From positions 1-64,000 of the forward strand of contig NZ_LZSG01000007.1 of NCBI RefSeq assembly GCF_001665395.1: a DNA stretch of 64,000 bases. The letters are read 5' to 3'. Numbering within the stretch: the first letter of the stretch is position 1; each line of letters starts with the position of its first letter. Source of the stretch: Mycobacterium sp. 1164966.3 (lineage in GTDB: Bacteria; Actinomycetota; Actinomycetes; Mycobacteriales; Mycobacteriaceae). Positions 1 through 8,849 of the stretch are shown piece after piece. The notes beneath the pieces were generated by a model. It saw nothing but the letters and a program-made list of their open reading frames with translations, searched no databases and was not told the origin of the DNA. The position numbers were made by a program, and so were the translations under genes.

Positions 1-93
1 TGTCAAGGATCAACCGAAACAGCTGTAAAGAATCAGCCGAAACACTGTCAGGCATCAACCGAAACCGAAACGTCAAGTATCAGCCGAGGTAAT
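1..93. repeat. Four short direct repeats, probable IS21-family element end
   Basis: Four imperfect copies of about 22 bases follow each other, each built on TGTCAAG-nATCArCCGAAAC, starting near 1, 24, 46 and 71; the last is degenerate (CCGAGG). Multiple short repeats at each tip are typical of IS21-family elements, so this may be the edge of such an element or a remnant whose body lies to the left. No transposase is visible inside the window. The array stops about 15 bases from the 3' end of the tRNA gene. Confidence 0.5.
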
Positions 94-106
94 ACATGCC
101 CTGACG

Positions 107-179
107 TGCCCCCGGCAGGATTCGAACCTGCGACACCGGCTTTAGGAGAGCCGTGCTCTATCCCCTGAGCTACGAGGGC
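107..179 (-). tRNA. tRNA-Arg (anticodon CCT)
   Basis: Read on the minus strand this folds as a complete cloverleaf. The acceptor stem GCCCTCG pairs with CGGGGGC (one G-U), with discriminator A. The D-arm is GCTC/GAGC, the anticodon stem CGGCT/AGCCG encloses loop CTCCTAA, and the T-arm GCAGG-TTCGAAT-CCTGC is standard. The anticodon CCT reads AGG (Arg). CCA is not encoded. Confidence 0.95.
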
Positions 180-222
180 GGACTGGCTGAGCTTACCGGG
201 GACGGCGCGGGCCGCGGCCCGT

Positions 223-1041
223 TCACCGCAGCTCGGCGATCACCTTCGCGAAGGTGTCGATGTGGTTGTCCTGGACGGTGAAGCAGGTGACCCCGTATTT
301 TTCGCGGTATCCGCTCAACGTGTCGGCCATCTCGCGGGGCGACCCGGTGAGCACCGAAGTCTGCTCTAGCAACTGCGAGTCGGACAGCCCGGACGCATAC
401 CTACGGGTCACCGACAAATCGGGCATGGTCTCGCCCTCGGCCGGAATGGCGGTGATCGCTAGGTTCAGCTCCAGCGGATCAAACCGGCCACCGGCGGCGT
501 TGCGCACGAACTCGATGCGCTCGGCCAGCGGGTCGTCCACGTCGCGCACCCTCGACCCCGTCAGCCCGATGATGTCGGCATGCCGAGCTGCCAGGGTCAG
601 GACGCGATCTCCGTTGCCGGCGATCAGGATCGGCGTGGTCGGGTGGTGCTGCTTCAGGTACTTCGTCATGTGCTCGAGGTAGTCGACGCGGGCTCCGGCG
701 CTGGGGTACGGAAGCTCGGCGGCGTCGAATTCCTCTCGGACATAACCGGTGCCCAGCCCGATCTCCAGGCGGCCGTCGCTGAGCCGGTCCACCGCCCCGA
801 GGTCTCTGCTCAGCAGGGCCGGCTTGTAGAAGGCGGCGTTGAGCACATACATGCTCAGCCGGATCGTCTTGGTCACCATCGCGACCGCGGTCAGTGTCGG
901 CATCGGTGCCGCCGCGCCGAGATGGTCGGGCACACAGATGACGTCGAACCCGAGGTCTTCGGCGCGCTTCGCTTTCTCCTCCAACGCCGTGCGTGACTTG
1001 AAGAAGCGAATGCTGACCGAGAAGCGGAAATCCTTGGCCAC
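223..1041 (-). CDS. LLM-class F420-dependent oxidoreductase
   Basis: This is a luciferase-like TIM-barrel oxidoreductase of about 272 residues. Family markers include the early AEDLGFDVICVPDHLG segment, DRLSDGRLEIGLGTGY and the C-terminal half ending near the barrel closure. The sequence resembles the TIGR03621-type mycobacterial subfamily, which is predicted to use F420 rather than FMN; the substrate is unknown. A GTG at 1047 lies directly on the GGAGG ribosome site, so the GTG at 1041, five bases past it, is the better start. It lies 32 bases after the cyclotransferase/hydrolase fusion gene on the same strand and is probably co-transcribed. Confidence 0.8.
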   Translation of the reverse strand: MAKDFRFSVSIRFFKSRTALEEKAKRAEDLGFDVICVPDHLGAAAPMPTLTAVAMVTKTIRLSMYVLNAAFYKPALLSRDLGAVDRLSDGRLEIGLGTGYVREEFDAAELPYPSAGARVDYLEHMTKYLKQHHPTTPILIAGNGDRVLTLAARHADIIGLTGSRVRDVDDPLAERIEFVRNAAGGRFDPLELNLAITAIPAEGETMPDLSVTRRYASGLSDSQLLEQTSVLTGSPREMADTLSGYREKYGVTCFTVQDNHIDTFAKVIAELR

Positions 1042-1073
1042 CGACACCTCCGTTAAGCGAGCTAAGTAAAGAC

Positions 1074-2129
1074 TTACCAGGACCGCGCCGCGGCCACCAA
1101 GCCGTCGACGAGGCTTGTGGTGATCGGTGACCAGCCGTCCGCGCCCGGATGCGGACTGCGCGGACTAAGACCCCGGACTCGCACCGACAGCTCCAGCTGC
1201 GTGCCGCCGTCGCGCACCCGGTTGACCGGGTTGTCCGGGTGCAGCCCGCGCAGTTCACGGGGAATTGCGTTGAGGTCGGTGACGACCTCGTATCCCGGCA
1301 GCACGATGTGCCGCGCCAAGTGTGCCGCCAGCGCGCGGTTGCCGCCCCCCGCCAGTAGCTGGGTGCCGCGTCCGATGCGTCCGTATCCGTGCAGCGAGAC
1401 CGCGACGTCGACGTGTTCGAGGAACTCGGCCAGCCGCGCCGACTCGCTCGGGTGGAAACGGGCCGACGGCAGATGATGCGGGTAGCGGTCGGGATGACGC
1501 AGCACATACACCGATGCCCCGGCCGCCTCGGCCGCACGCTCGGCGATCGCGTCGGTCATCTGCTCCAGGCCGCCGCCGTGGATTGCGAGAAAGCCGAACC
1601 GCGACCGCAGCCGGCTGGCCTGGACCACCCCCGGCTCGTTCAACAACGCTGAAAGTGATTGCGGTCCCGGCCCAGACGGCGCCAGCGGATGCGGCCAATG
1701 CGCGGGGTCCCAGCGATGCAGAAAGTCGATCCAGCTCTGCGGGAGCCGGTGATGGACGGCGCCGTCGATGATCCGCGGCAGATAGCCCGGCCGAGGCGGA
1801 CCCGGAGTCACCCGATGATCGATGTAGACCCACGCCGGTGCTGGGCCGCCGTCAGTGTGCACGGTCAGCCGGTCGCGCCGATAGCGCACCGGAACGCCCT
1901 CGGCGCTGTCCAGGACGGTCAGATCGTGGTCGGAGACCTGCCAGAGCACCCCGTGTACCTGGATGCCGGCGAATGGTTCGACGGTGGCGACGCCGCGCTC
2001 GTTGATCAGCCAGTCGTGATCGTTCAGCACCGCGGGCCGCGGATCAATTGCGTCGGGACAGCGCGACGCCATCTGACTGACGCACAGGTTGGATCCATAT
2101 GCGAAGTACGAATGCCGGGCCGCCGGCAT
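1074..2129 (-). CDS. Gamma-glutamyl cyclotransferase-like / poly-gamma-glutamate hydrolase fusion (Rv0923c-like)
   Basis: The 351-residue protein has two parts. Residues about 7-130 begin with YFAYGSNL, the signature of the AIG2/gamma-glutamyl cyclotransferase fold. Residues about 165-350 (FGFLAIHGGGLEQMTDAIAERAAEAAG, later VSLHGYGR) match the DUF867 family, whose phage and Bacillus members are zinc enzymes that cut gamma-linked polyglutamate. Both halves are thus linked to gamma-glutamyl bonds, but the real substrate is not shown. It ends 32 bases before the F420-type gene. M. tuberculosis Rv0923c has about the same length as I recall. Confidence 0.7.
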   Translation of the reverse strand: MPAARHSYFAYGSNLCVSQMASRCPDAIDPRPAVLNDHDWLINERGVATVEPFAGIQVHGVLWQVSDHDLTVLDSAEGVPVRYRRDRLTVHTDGGPAPAWVYIDHRVTPGPPRPGYLPRIIDGAVHHRLPQSWIDFLHRWDPAHWPHPLAPSGPGPQSLSALLNEPGVVQASRLRSRFGFLAIHGGGLEQMTDAIAERAAEAAGASVYVLRHPDRYPHHLPSARFHPSESARLAEFLEHVDVAVSLHGYGRIGRGTQLLAGGGNRALAAHLARHIVLPGYEVVTDLNAIPRELRGLHPDNPVNRVRDGGTQLELSVRVRGLSPRSPHPGADGWSPITTSLVDGLVAAARSW

Positions 2130-2281
2130 TCAGCCCGTCGCAACCGGATAGGCGATGGGGTGCGGAATGCGTTGCACCAAGCTAACTCCTGTACGTACCA
2201 ACGTTCACTATCCTGCCGTACGGCCTGACCAGCACGCCACGCAGTCCGCCGCGGCGCCGGAAGCGCAACTGCCACAACGAA

Positions 2282-3529
2282 TTACGCTGCGTCGGTCACC
2301 GTCAGGTAGATCAGCACGATGTTGAGCAGACTGACCATCACCGCGACCGCCCAGCCGAGAGCGGTGGTGACGGGATGGTTGGTGTCGGTGCCCATCAGCT
2401 TGCGGTTGCTGGTCAGCCGGACCAGCGGCAGTACCGCGAACGGTATTCCGAATGACAGCACGACTTGGGAGAGCACCAGGGTGCGCGTCGGGTCGAAGCC
2501 CAGCGCCAGAATCGCCACGGCGGGGCACAGCGTGATCAATCGGCGCGCGAGCATGGGAATCGAGCGCTGCAGTAATCCCTGCATGATCATCGCGCCGGCA
2601 TAGGCGCCCACCGACGACGACGCCAGCCCGGACGCGAGCAGTCCGACCGCGAACAGCACCGCGATGGTGGCTCCCAGGGTGTCGTGGATGGCGGTGTAGG
2701 CGCCCTCGATGGAACCGCTCACGCCGTGGTGCTGCAGGTTGATGGCGGCGACCAGCAGCATCGCCGCGTTCACCGTTCCGGCGACCGCCATGGCCAGGAC
2801 GACGTCCACGCGGGTGACCTGCAGCAAGTGACGTCGGTGTCGGCCCTCGGCGGGATGTCCATGCCGGTCGATAGCCAGACCCGAATGCAAATACACAGCG
2901 TGGGGCATCACGGTGGCGCCCAGGATGGCGGCGGCCAGCAGCACCGTCTCGGTGCCGCGGAACCGCGGTAGCAGCCCGCTGAGCACGTCGCCGGGCGGGG
3001 GAGTTGCGACGAAGAAGCTGGCCGCGAAGCCGATCGCGATGACCAGGAGCAACCCGGTGATGACACGCTCGAACAGCTGCTGGCCGCGACGGTCCTTGAC
3101 GGTCAGCAACAGCAGCGACACCGCACCGGTGATCACCCCGCCGACCAGCAGCGGCAGGTTGAACAGGACATGCAAGGCGATCGCCCCCCCGACCATTTCG
3201 GCGACGTCGGTCGCCATCGCCACGAGTTCGGCCTGCAACCAAAACGCGAGCCGTAACGGACGGCTCATCTGCTTGCCGATCGCCTCGGGCAGCGAGCGAC
3301 CGGTCACCAGTCCAAGCTTCGCTGACAGGTATTGCACCAGGCCGGCCTGCACATTGGCCACGACGATGACCCACAGCAGCAGGTAGCCGTACTGCGCACC
3401 GGAGCTGACATTGGCGGCGACGTTTCCGGGATCGACATAGGCGATGGCCGCGACGAAGGCCGGACCGAGCAGATACCAGCTCGTCTTGAGCGAGGTCTGA
3501 GTGTCCTGCGCCAACGTTTCGACCCTCAA
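2282..3529 (-). CDS. mntH: Manganese/divalent metal transporter MntH (NRAMP)
   Basis: This is a 415-residue NRAMP permease coupling proton movement to uptake of Mn2+ (and possibly Fe2+, Zn2+). The TM1 motif DPGN is at about residues 32-35 and the TM6 motif MPHAVYLHSG is present; about eleven hydrophobic helices are visible. The predicted start is TTG at 3529; the conserved part begins LAQDTQTSLKTSWYLLGPAFVAAIAYVDPG, so the start may vary by a few codons. Upstream lie an 8-base palindrome GGTTAACC (3555-3562) and a long hairpin that probably ends the preceding SDR transcript. Confidence 0.92.
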   Translation of the reverse strand: MRVETLAQDTQTSLKTSWYLLGPAFVAAIAYVDPGNVAANVSSGAQYGYLLLWVIVVANVQAGLVQYLSAKLGLVTGRSLPEAIGKQMSRPLRLAFWLQAELVAMATDVAEMVGGAIALHVLFNLPLLVGGVITGAVSLLLLTVKDRRGQQLFERVITGLLLVIAIGFAASFFVATPPPGDVLSGLLPRFRGTETVLLAAAILGATVMPHAVYLHSGLAIDRHGHPAEGRHRRHLLQVTRVDVVLAMAVAGTVNAAMLLVAAINLQHHGVSGSIEGAYTAIHDTLGATIAVLFAVGLLASGLASSSVGAYAGAMIMQGLLQRSIPMLARRLITLCPAVAILALGFDPTRTLVLSQVVLSFGIPFAVLPLVRLTSNRKLMGTDTNHPVTTALGWAVAVMVSLLNIVLIYLTVTDAA

Positions 3530-3570
3530 TCCCGTTCGCCCGATAGGAATGTGAGGTTAACCAAGTGTGC

Positions 3571-3628
3571 CGAGCAGACGCAAAAGCCCCTAATTCTGGC
3601 CGAATTAGGGTGCTTTTGCGTCTGCTCG
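3571..3628. repeat. Long intergenic hairpin, GCGAGCAGACGCAAAA family (copy 1)
   Basis: The arms 3571-3596 and 3602-3628 are complementary apart from one bulged base: CGAGCAGACGCAAAAGC then CCCTAATTC, with a loop of about five bases. It lies after the stop of the SDR gene and before mntH on the same strand, so it is placed to end or stabilise the SDR transcript. It has no T-run. Confidence 0.85.
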
Positions 3629-3643
3629 CCAACTCGCCACCGG

Positions 3644-4357
3644 CTAGGCGGCGATAATGCTGCCGCCGCCGTCGACCCGAACGATCTGGCCAGTCAAGTA
3701 CCCGGCGTCGTCGTGCAAGAGCATGCAGATCACATGGGCGATCTCGACGGGAGTGCCAACCCGGCGCAGCGGAATGGTATCCAGCAGCCGGGATTCGCGT
3801 TGCGATCCCACGGGGCTACGTTCGCGATACATCTCGGTCTCGACGGGCCCAGGGGCTACCGCGTTGACGGTGATGCCCGTAGAGGCAAGTTCACCGGCCC
3901 AGATGCGCGTTGCTGTTTCGAGCGCGGCCTTCGCGCCCGCATACGGCGTGCGTTCGGCGACCCCGAGCGTCGTCAAGCTGGTGACGTTGACGATGCGGCC
4001 CCACCGGTTAGCCAGCATTCCGGGCAGCACTGCCTGCACCACCTGGACCGCGGTACGCACATTCATGTCATACGTGACGAACAGATCGTCGAGATCGATC
4101 GACCCGATGCGACCGAACCGCGCATAACCCACGTTGTTGACCACGCCGTCGACGGCGCCTTCGGCAACGATTCGTTCGAGCGTTTCCGCGGTCGCGTTCC
4201 GGTCGGCGAGGTCGACTTCGTAAAACTGCCCGGGAAAGTCCGACGGCGCCGTCCGGGCGAGGCCGATCGGCTGGTGCCCGCCGGCGGCCAACCGGTCAGC
4301 CACCTCGCGGCCAATGCCCTTCGACGCCCCGGTGATGAGGAATCGGCGATTCGACAT
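3644..4357 (-). CDS. SDR-family oxidoreductase
   Basis: This is a classical short-chain dehydrogenase of about 237 residues. TGASKGIG at the N-terminus binds NAD(P), NNVGYA matches the NNAG motif, the catalytic Ser lies in VNVTSLTTLG, YAGAK carries the Tyr-Lys pair, and APGPVETEM follows. The start at 4357 is preferred over an upstream GTG (4375) because AAAGGGG lies at good spacing in front of it. The substrate is unknown. Hairpins flank the gene on both sides. It lies downstream of the reductase/SDR pair that has a KstR-type operator, but the hairpin at 4422-4479 probably separates it. Confidence 0.88.
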   Translation of the reverse strand: MSNRRFLITGASKGIGREVADRLAAGGHQPIGLARTAPSDFPGQFYEVDLADRNATAETLERIVAEGAVDGVVNNVGYARFGRIGSIDLDDLFVTYDMNVRTAVQVVQAVLPGMLANRWGRIVNVTSLTTLGVAERTPYAGAKAALETATRIWAGELASTGITVNAVAPGPVETEMYRERSPVGSQRESRLLDTIPLRRVGTPVEIAHVICMLLHDDAGYLTGQIVRVDGGGSIIAA

Positions 4358-4421
4358 GGGATCCCCTTTCGGCACAACGACTCTGACTGCAACGCCGAAA
4401 GGAGCGCGATTGTTTCACCGC

Positions 4422-4479
4422 CGAGCAGACGCAGAATCGCCTAATTCGGGGCCGGATTAGGCAATTCTGCGTCTGGTCG
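4422..4479. repeat. Long hairpin of the GCGAGCAGACGC family (copy 2), overlapping a gene end
   Basis: Arms 4422-4447 (CGAGCAGACGCAGAATCGCC...) and 4454-4479 pair with few mismatches. The stop codon of the reductase (4441-4443) lies inside the left arm, so its last dozen residues (about RPDAELPNPAPN) are encoded by the hairpin. Confidence 0.8.
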
Positions 4480-5544
4480 CCAGAGACCGCGCCCAGTGAC
4501 CAGGGGAAGGTCAAGCGTCGTGCGAATTCCGGGCGCAGCCGCCACCACCGCCGGAATCGCGTTGACGATCCGCATCGCCGTCGCGACCAGCCCGGCATGG
4601 TTGTGGTCGCCGTTGCGGCTGCTCAGGCAGATGTCCACGGCGTAAGACGGTTCGCCGGTGATTTCGATGCGGTAGCAACCGCCCGGCTGCGCGGGTTGCG
4701 GCCAGTCCGGACAGAGGTCCTCACGCAGCCGGGTGACGTGTTCCAGCACGACGGCGGGCCGGCCGTCGACCATCCCGCGCACCTCGAACCGCAACGCCGC
4801 GGCGCTGCCTTCGGGAATATGCCCCGAGGCGATGTCGAAGGCCTGCGGTGCTGGTTCGCGGACATACGTTTCGGAGACCTCGTCGAGCGAAATGCCCAGC
4901 CCCGCAGCAATTTGGCGGACTACCGATCCCCACGCCAGGCTCAGCACCCCGGGCTGCAACAGCATCGGGACATCGTCCATCGGCTTACCGAAGCCCATCA
5001 CGTCGAACATGACGACCGCGCTGTCATACGTCGCGTAGTCGACGATTTCCATGCACCGAACCTGCTGAATGCTCTGGCAGGTGCCCGCCAACGCCAGTGG
5101 CAGCAGATCGTTGGCAAAGCCAGGGTCGATGCCGTTGACGTACAGGCTCGAATTGCCTTCTCGGGCAGCATCTTCCAAAGGTGAGATGAGCTCGTCAGGC
5201 AGCACCTGCCACGGCCACTGCAAGAACACGGGCCCGCTACCGACGATGTTGACCCCGGCCGCCAGGACCCGCCGATAGTCGTCCAGGGCCTCGGGCAGCC
5301 TGTTGTCGGCCATGGCGTTGTAGACGGCACATTGCGGACCCGTGGCCAGCACGGCGTCCAGGTCGGTGCTGGCTTTCACGCCGGTCGCCTTGTCGAGTCC
5401 GGCAATTTCTGCGGCGTCCTTGCCCGCCTTGGCATCGGATGACACCCAGACGCCGGTCAGCTGGAACTCCGGGTTGGTGATCAGCGCGCGCAGTGAGTGG
5501 ACGCCGACGTTGCCGGTGCCGAGTTGTACGACGGGTATGGCCAT
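4441..5544 (-). CDS. Dihydrodipicolinate-reductase-like NAD(P)H dehydrogenase (Rv0926c-like)
   Basis: The protein of about 367 residues opens with a Rossmann motif (PVVQLGTGNVGVHSL, residues about 4-18) as in the dapB/diaminopentanoate dehydrogenase group; the C-terminal part is the domain typical of mycobacterial members of unknown substrate. The open frame extends 66 codons further upstream, but AAGGAG followed by ATG at 5544 marks the start. The last residues are encoded by an invading hairpin. It lies 139 bases after the SDR Rv0927c homologue on the same strand and may share its KstR-type control, although a hairpin lies between them. Confidence 0.8.
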   Translation of the reverse strand: MAIPVVQLGTGNVGVHSLRALITNPEFQLTGVWVSSDAKAGKDAAEIAGLDKATGVKASTDLDAVLATGPQCAVYNAMADNRLPEALDDYRRVLAAGVNIVGSGPVFLQWPWQVLPDELISPLEDAAREGNSSLYVNGIDPGFANDLLPLALAGTCQSIQQVRCMEIVDYATYDSAVVMFDVMGFGKPMDDVPMLLQPGVLSLAWGSVVRQIAAGLGISLDEVSETYVREPAPQAFDIASGHIPEGSAAALRFEVRGMVDGRPAVVLEHVTRLREDLCPDWPQPAQPGGCYRIEITGEPSYAVDICLSSRNGDHNHAGLVATAMRIVNAIPAVVAAAPGIRTTLDLPLVTGRGLWRPDAELPNPAPN

Positions 5545-5574
5545 GACGGGCTCCTTACAGGTGGGTTGCGGACC

Positions 5575-5690
5575 GCGAGCAGACGCAAAATCACCCTCAA
5601 ACGACCCGTTTTGGGTGATTTTGCGTTCCCCCGCAAGCGGGTGGGCCCACACCGCAGGTAGGGGAGTGCCCCCAGCTCGCGCATCACAGG
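5575..5690. repeat. Hairpin of the GCGAGCAGACGCAAAA family (copy 3) with a broken right arm
   Basis: The left arm is intact (CGCGAGCAGACGCAAAATCACCC from 5575). The right arm matches as far as GGGTGATTTTGCGT (5613-5626), after which about 50 bases containing CCCGCAAGCGGG and a run ending GTGCCCCCAG replace the outer CTGC; CTCGCG follows at about 5678. It looks like a hairpin with a small GC-rich insert in one arm. Confidence 0.6.
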
Positions 5691-6475
5691 TCGGGGACGG
5701 GGATGTCGAGGTTGGGGAAGGTGAGGCCGCCATCGACCTCAAGTGTCTTACCGGTGAGGAAGCTGCCGGCCGGCGACGCCAAATAGACTGCCGCAGCAGC
5801 GATATCGACGGGGTCGCCGAGGCGACGCATCGGCGTCACCTTCTCCATCGGCTCGCGCAGCTCGTCGTTCGCGGCCACCACGTCCAGTGCGGACGTCAGG
5901 ATCGAACCCGGCGCAATGGCGTTGACCCGGATGCGTGGGCACAGGTCGAGTGCGGCCAGCCGGGTGTAGTGAGACAGTGCCGCCTTCGCGGTGCCGTAGG
6001 CGGCGAACCCGCGCCCGGCCAGCCGGCCCATGGTGGAGGTGATGTTGATGATGCTGCCGCCGCCGGAGTGCTGCAGCATCAATGGAACGGCGGCGATTGT
6101 CAAGGCGTGGGCGGTGGCCACGTTGAAGGTGAACGCGTCTTTGAGGTCTTTCACCGGGGTGGTCAGCAACGTGTTCGGCATGGTGCCGCCAACGTTGTTG
6201 ACGACGATGTCCAGTTTCCCGAACGCGTCGACGGCCTGGCCGGCCAGCTGCGCCGTTGCCTCGGGATGGGCCAGGTCGGCGGCGACGGTGTGGGCCCTTC
6301 GGCCGGTCGCCCGAACCTCTTCCGCGACGGCATCTAGTTGAGATTGCGTTCGCGACGCGATGACGACGTCGGCTCCCGCTTCGGCGAATGCCAGTGCGAT
6401 GGCAGCCCCCAGTCCGCGTCCGCCACCGGTGATGACGGCGACTTTGTCGTCGAGACGGAACCTGTCAAGGATCAT
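5684..6475 (-). CDS. SDR-family oxidoreductase (Rv0927c-like)
   Basis: This is a 263-residue short-chain dehydrogenase. TGGGRGLG binds the cofactor, NNVGG replaces NNAG, the catalytic Ser is in [16 protein letters not shown] carries the Tyr and Lys, and the C-terminus ends [11 protein letters not shown]. It matches Rv0927c closely in length and sequence as I recall it. ATG 6475 with AGAGAGG upstream is chosen over a frame open to 6580. The KstR-type operator at 6526-6539 lies about 50 bases upstream, which suggests a role in sterol or related lipid catabolism; the substrate is not known. Confidence 0.9.
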   Translation of the reverse strand: MILDRFRLDDKVAVITGGGRGLGAAIALAFAEAGADVVIASRTQSQLDAVAEEVRATGRRAHTVAADLAHPEATAQLAGQAVDAFGKLDIVVNNVGGTMPNTLLTTPVKDLKDAFTFNVATAHALTIAAVPLMLQHSGGGSIINITSTMGRLAGRGFAAYGTAKAALSHYTRLAALDLCPRIRVNAIAPGSILTSALDVVAANDELREPMEKVTPMRRLGDPVDIAAAAVYLASPAGSFLTGKTLEVDGGLTFPNLDIPVPDL

Positions 6476-6525
6476 TGCGGCCTCTCTTTTCAGTTGCGGG
6501 CCGAACTCCGGATGGACACCATTTT

Positions 6526-6539
6526 TGTAACAGGTTCTA
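6526..6539 (-). promoter_or_regulatory. KstR-type operator upstream of the SDR/reductase genes
   Basis: The 14-mer TGTAACAGGTTCTA fits the KstR consensus TnnAACnnGTTnnA exactly. It lies about 50 bases before the Rv0927c-like start and about 180 bases before pstS3, so the minus-strand genes are the likely targets. Confidence 0.65.
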
Positions 6540-6716
6540 GTTTGGCACATCGGTGAGGCAACCGGCGACGACGGCCGCAAGCAAGTGTCGCCCGACGAAA
6601 CTATTGAATTCGCGAGGTCCTAATGTAACGTCGTGGCTGCGGGAAAACGGCTGGCCGGCAAAGCCGCGGGGAGGAGCCGCGGCGAACATGTTTCATTTCA
6701 ACCGTGAGGAAGTAAA

Positions 6717-7838
6717 TTGAGACTCAAACGATTTGGCGCCGTACTGAGTGTCCTGGCAATTGGCGCATTGGTGTTGTCCGGGTGTGGCAGCGACAAAAAT
6801 GCAGGCGGAGGAAGCGCGACGTCGGGGCCGTCTTCCGCGGGCGGGGGGAACGTCAGCTGCGGCGGTAAGCAGACCTTGAAGGCGAGCGGATCGAGCGCCC
6901 AGGCCAACGCCATGACCCTCTTCACCAAGGCGTTCGAGCAGGCCTGCTCAGGTCAGTCGTTGAATTACACGCCCAACGGTTCCGGTGCCGGAATCAAAGA
7001 ATTCACCGGCAATCAAACCGATTTCGGTGGCTCGGACGTAGCGCTGAGCAAGGAAGAGGCCGCGGCTGCGGAACAGCGCTGCAGCTCGCCGGCATGGAAC
7101 CTGCCGGTGGTCTTCGGCCCGATTGCGGTGACCTTCAACCTGAACACCGTCAACTCGTTGAACCTGGACGGCCCCACGCTGGCAAAGATCTTCAACGGCA
7201 CCATCAAGACTTGGAACGACCCAGCCATCCAGGATCTGAACAAGGGCTTCACGCTGCCCGGTGAGCCGATCCACGTCATCTTCCGCAACGACGAGTCCGG
7301 CACTACGGACAACTTCCAGAAGTACCTGGACGCCGCTTCCAACGGCGCATGGGGCAAGGGCGCCGGAAAGGTGTTCAAGGGCGGCGTAGGCGAGGGCGCC
7401 AAGGGCAACGAAGGCACCTCGGCGGCCGTCAAGGCGACCGAGGGTTCGATCACCTACAACGAGTGGTCCTTTGCCCAGGGGCAGAAGCTGAACATGGCCA
7501 AGATCATCACCTCGGCCGGTCCGGATGCGGTGGCGATCAGCGCCGAGTCGGTTGGAAAGACCATTTCCGGCGCCACGATCTCGGGCCAGGGCAACGACCT
7601 GATCATCGACACCAATTCGTTCTACAAGCCGTCGCAGGCGGGCTCGTACCCGATTGTGCTGGCGACCTACGAGATCGTTTGCTCGAAGTATCCGGACGCC
7701 CAGGTCGGCAAGGCCGTGAAGGCGTTCCTGCAGACCACCATCGGCCCGGGGCAGAACGGATTGGGGGACCACGGTTACGCCCCACTTCCCGACAGTTTCA
7801 AGTCGAGGTTGTCGACCGCGGTCAACGCCATCACCTAA
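6717..7838 (+). CDS. pstS3: Phosphate-binding lipoprotein PstS (PstS3-like)
   Basis: This 373-residue periplasmic phosphate receptor feeds the Pst ABC importer. The signal peptide ends in the lipobox LSGC (Cys at about 23). Ligand-site motifs are NGSGAG, GGSDV and [10 protein letters not shown]. The start is TTG at 6717 with GAGGAAG just upstream; no better start was found. It is the first gene of pstS-pstC-pstA. Its C-terminal half is strikingly like the second PstS at 12226-13341. Phosphate-limitation control by SenX3-RegX3 is known for mycobacterial pstS3, but I could not place a site with confidence. Confidence 0.93.
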   Translation: MRLKRFGAVLSVLAIGALVLSGCGSDKNAGGGSATSGPSSAGGGNVSCGGKQTLKASGSSAQANAMTLFTKAFEQACSGQSLNYTPNGSGAGIKEFTGNQTDFGGSDVALSKEEAAAAEQRCSSPAWNLPVVFGPIAVTFNLNTVNSLNLDGPTLAKIFNGTIKTWNDPAIQDLNKGFTLPGEPIHVIFRNDESGTTDNFQKYLDAASNGAWGKGAGKVFKGGVGEGAKGNEGTSAAVKATEGSITYNEWSFAQGQKLNMAKIITSAGPDAVAISAESVGKTISGATISGQGNDLIIDTNSFYKPSQAGSYPIVLATYEIVCSKYPDAQVGKAVKAFLQTTIGPGQNGLGDHGYAPLPDSFKSRLSTAVNAIT

Positions 7839-7850
7839 ATTGATCGCGAT

Positions 7851-8849
7851 ATGGCCCGAGGACCGCTAGCCAGGCCGCAGCGCCCGAGCGAAGCAAAGCC
7901 TGCGCTAGCGGCCCCCGACGGGCGCGCGGCACGACGTGGGGACCGGCTGTTCAAGCTCGCCGCTGGAACAGCCGGTTCCACCATCGTCGTCGCGATCGTG
8001 CTGATCGCGGTGTTCTTACTGCTACGTGCGGTCCCGTCGTTGCGGGTGAACCACGCAAACTTCTTCACCAGTGCGCGATTTGACACCACCGACGCCAAGC
8101 ACCTCGCGTTCGGTATCCGCGACTTGTTCATGGTCACGGTGCTCAGCTCGGTTTGCGCGCTGGTGCTGGCCGTACCGATCGCAATCGGAATCGCGGTGTT
8201 CCTCACCCAATACGCGCCGGTGCGGTTGTCGAGACCATTTGCCGCAATGGTTGATCTGCTGGCCGCGGTGCCGTCGATCATCTTCGGCCTGTGGGGAATC
8301 TACGTGCTGGGACCGAAGCTCGAGCCGCTCACCAACTTTCTGAACCGGCACCTGGGGTGGTTGTTTCTATTCAAACAGGGCAACGTATCCATGGCCGGCG
8401 GCGGCACCATCTTCACCGCCGGCATCGTGCTGTCGGTGATGATCCTGCCGATCGTCACGTCGGTATCGCGAGAAGTGTTCCGACAGACCCCGCCCATGCA
8501 GATCGAAGCCGCACAGGCGCTGGGGGCGACCAAGTGGGAAGTCATCCGAATGACGGTGCTGCCCTTCGGTCGCAGCGGCGTGGTAGCGGCGTCGATGCTG
8601 GGCCTGGGCCGCGCTCTGGGTGAAACCGTGGCGGTGCTGATCATCCTGCGCTCGTCAGCACGTCCGGGAAAGTGGTCGCTGTTCGACGGCGGTTACACGT
8701 TTGCCTCCAAAATCGCCTCCGCGGCATCGGAATTCAGCGAACCCCTGCCGACCGGGGCATATATTTCCGCTGGATTCGCATTGTTCGTCCTGACGTTCGT
8801 GGTCAACGCGATCGCCCGCGCGATCGCCGGCGGGAAGGTCAACGGGTGA
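7851..8849 (+). CDS. pstC2: Phosphate ABC transporter permease PstC
   Basis: This 332-residue inner-membrane subunit forms the phosphate channel with PstA. It has an N-terminal cytoplasmic tail and about six helices. The coupling EAA-type loop is [29 protein letters not shown] (about residues 219-246). It starts 12 bases after the pstS stop and shares GTGA with pstA, so the three genes form one transcript. Length and organisation match PstC2. Confidence 0.93.
   Translation: MARGPLARPQRPSEAKPALAAPDGRAARRGDRLFKLAAGTAGSTIVVAIVLIAVFLLLRAVPSLRVNHANFFTSARFDTTDAKHLAFGIRDLFMVTVLSSVCALVLAVPIAIGIAVFLTQYAPVRLSRPFAAMVDLLAAVPSIIFGLWGIYVLGPKLEPLTNFLNRHLGWLFLFKQGNVSMAGGGTIFTAGIVLSVMILPIVTSVSREVFRQTPPMQIEAAQALGATKWEVIRMTVLPFGRSGVVAASMLGLGRALGETVAVLIILRSSARPGKWSLFDGGYTFASKIASAASEFSEPLPTGAYISAGFALFVLTFVVNAIARAIAGGKVNG

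Noticed and set aside
3555..3562. IdeR iron box upstream of mntH
   Set aside because: Only the GGTTAACC core is present; the 19-base IdeR consensus with its GSC centre is not matched.
2208..3632. 474-codon open frame on the minus strand
   Set aside because: It lies in another frame over mntH, is rich in Arg/Gly from GC bias and has no family features; mntH is clearly the gene.
4358..4375. Upstream GTG start for the SDR at 3644-4357
   Set aside because: The ribosome site AAAGGGG lies within these codons and points to ATG 4357.
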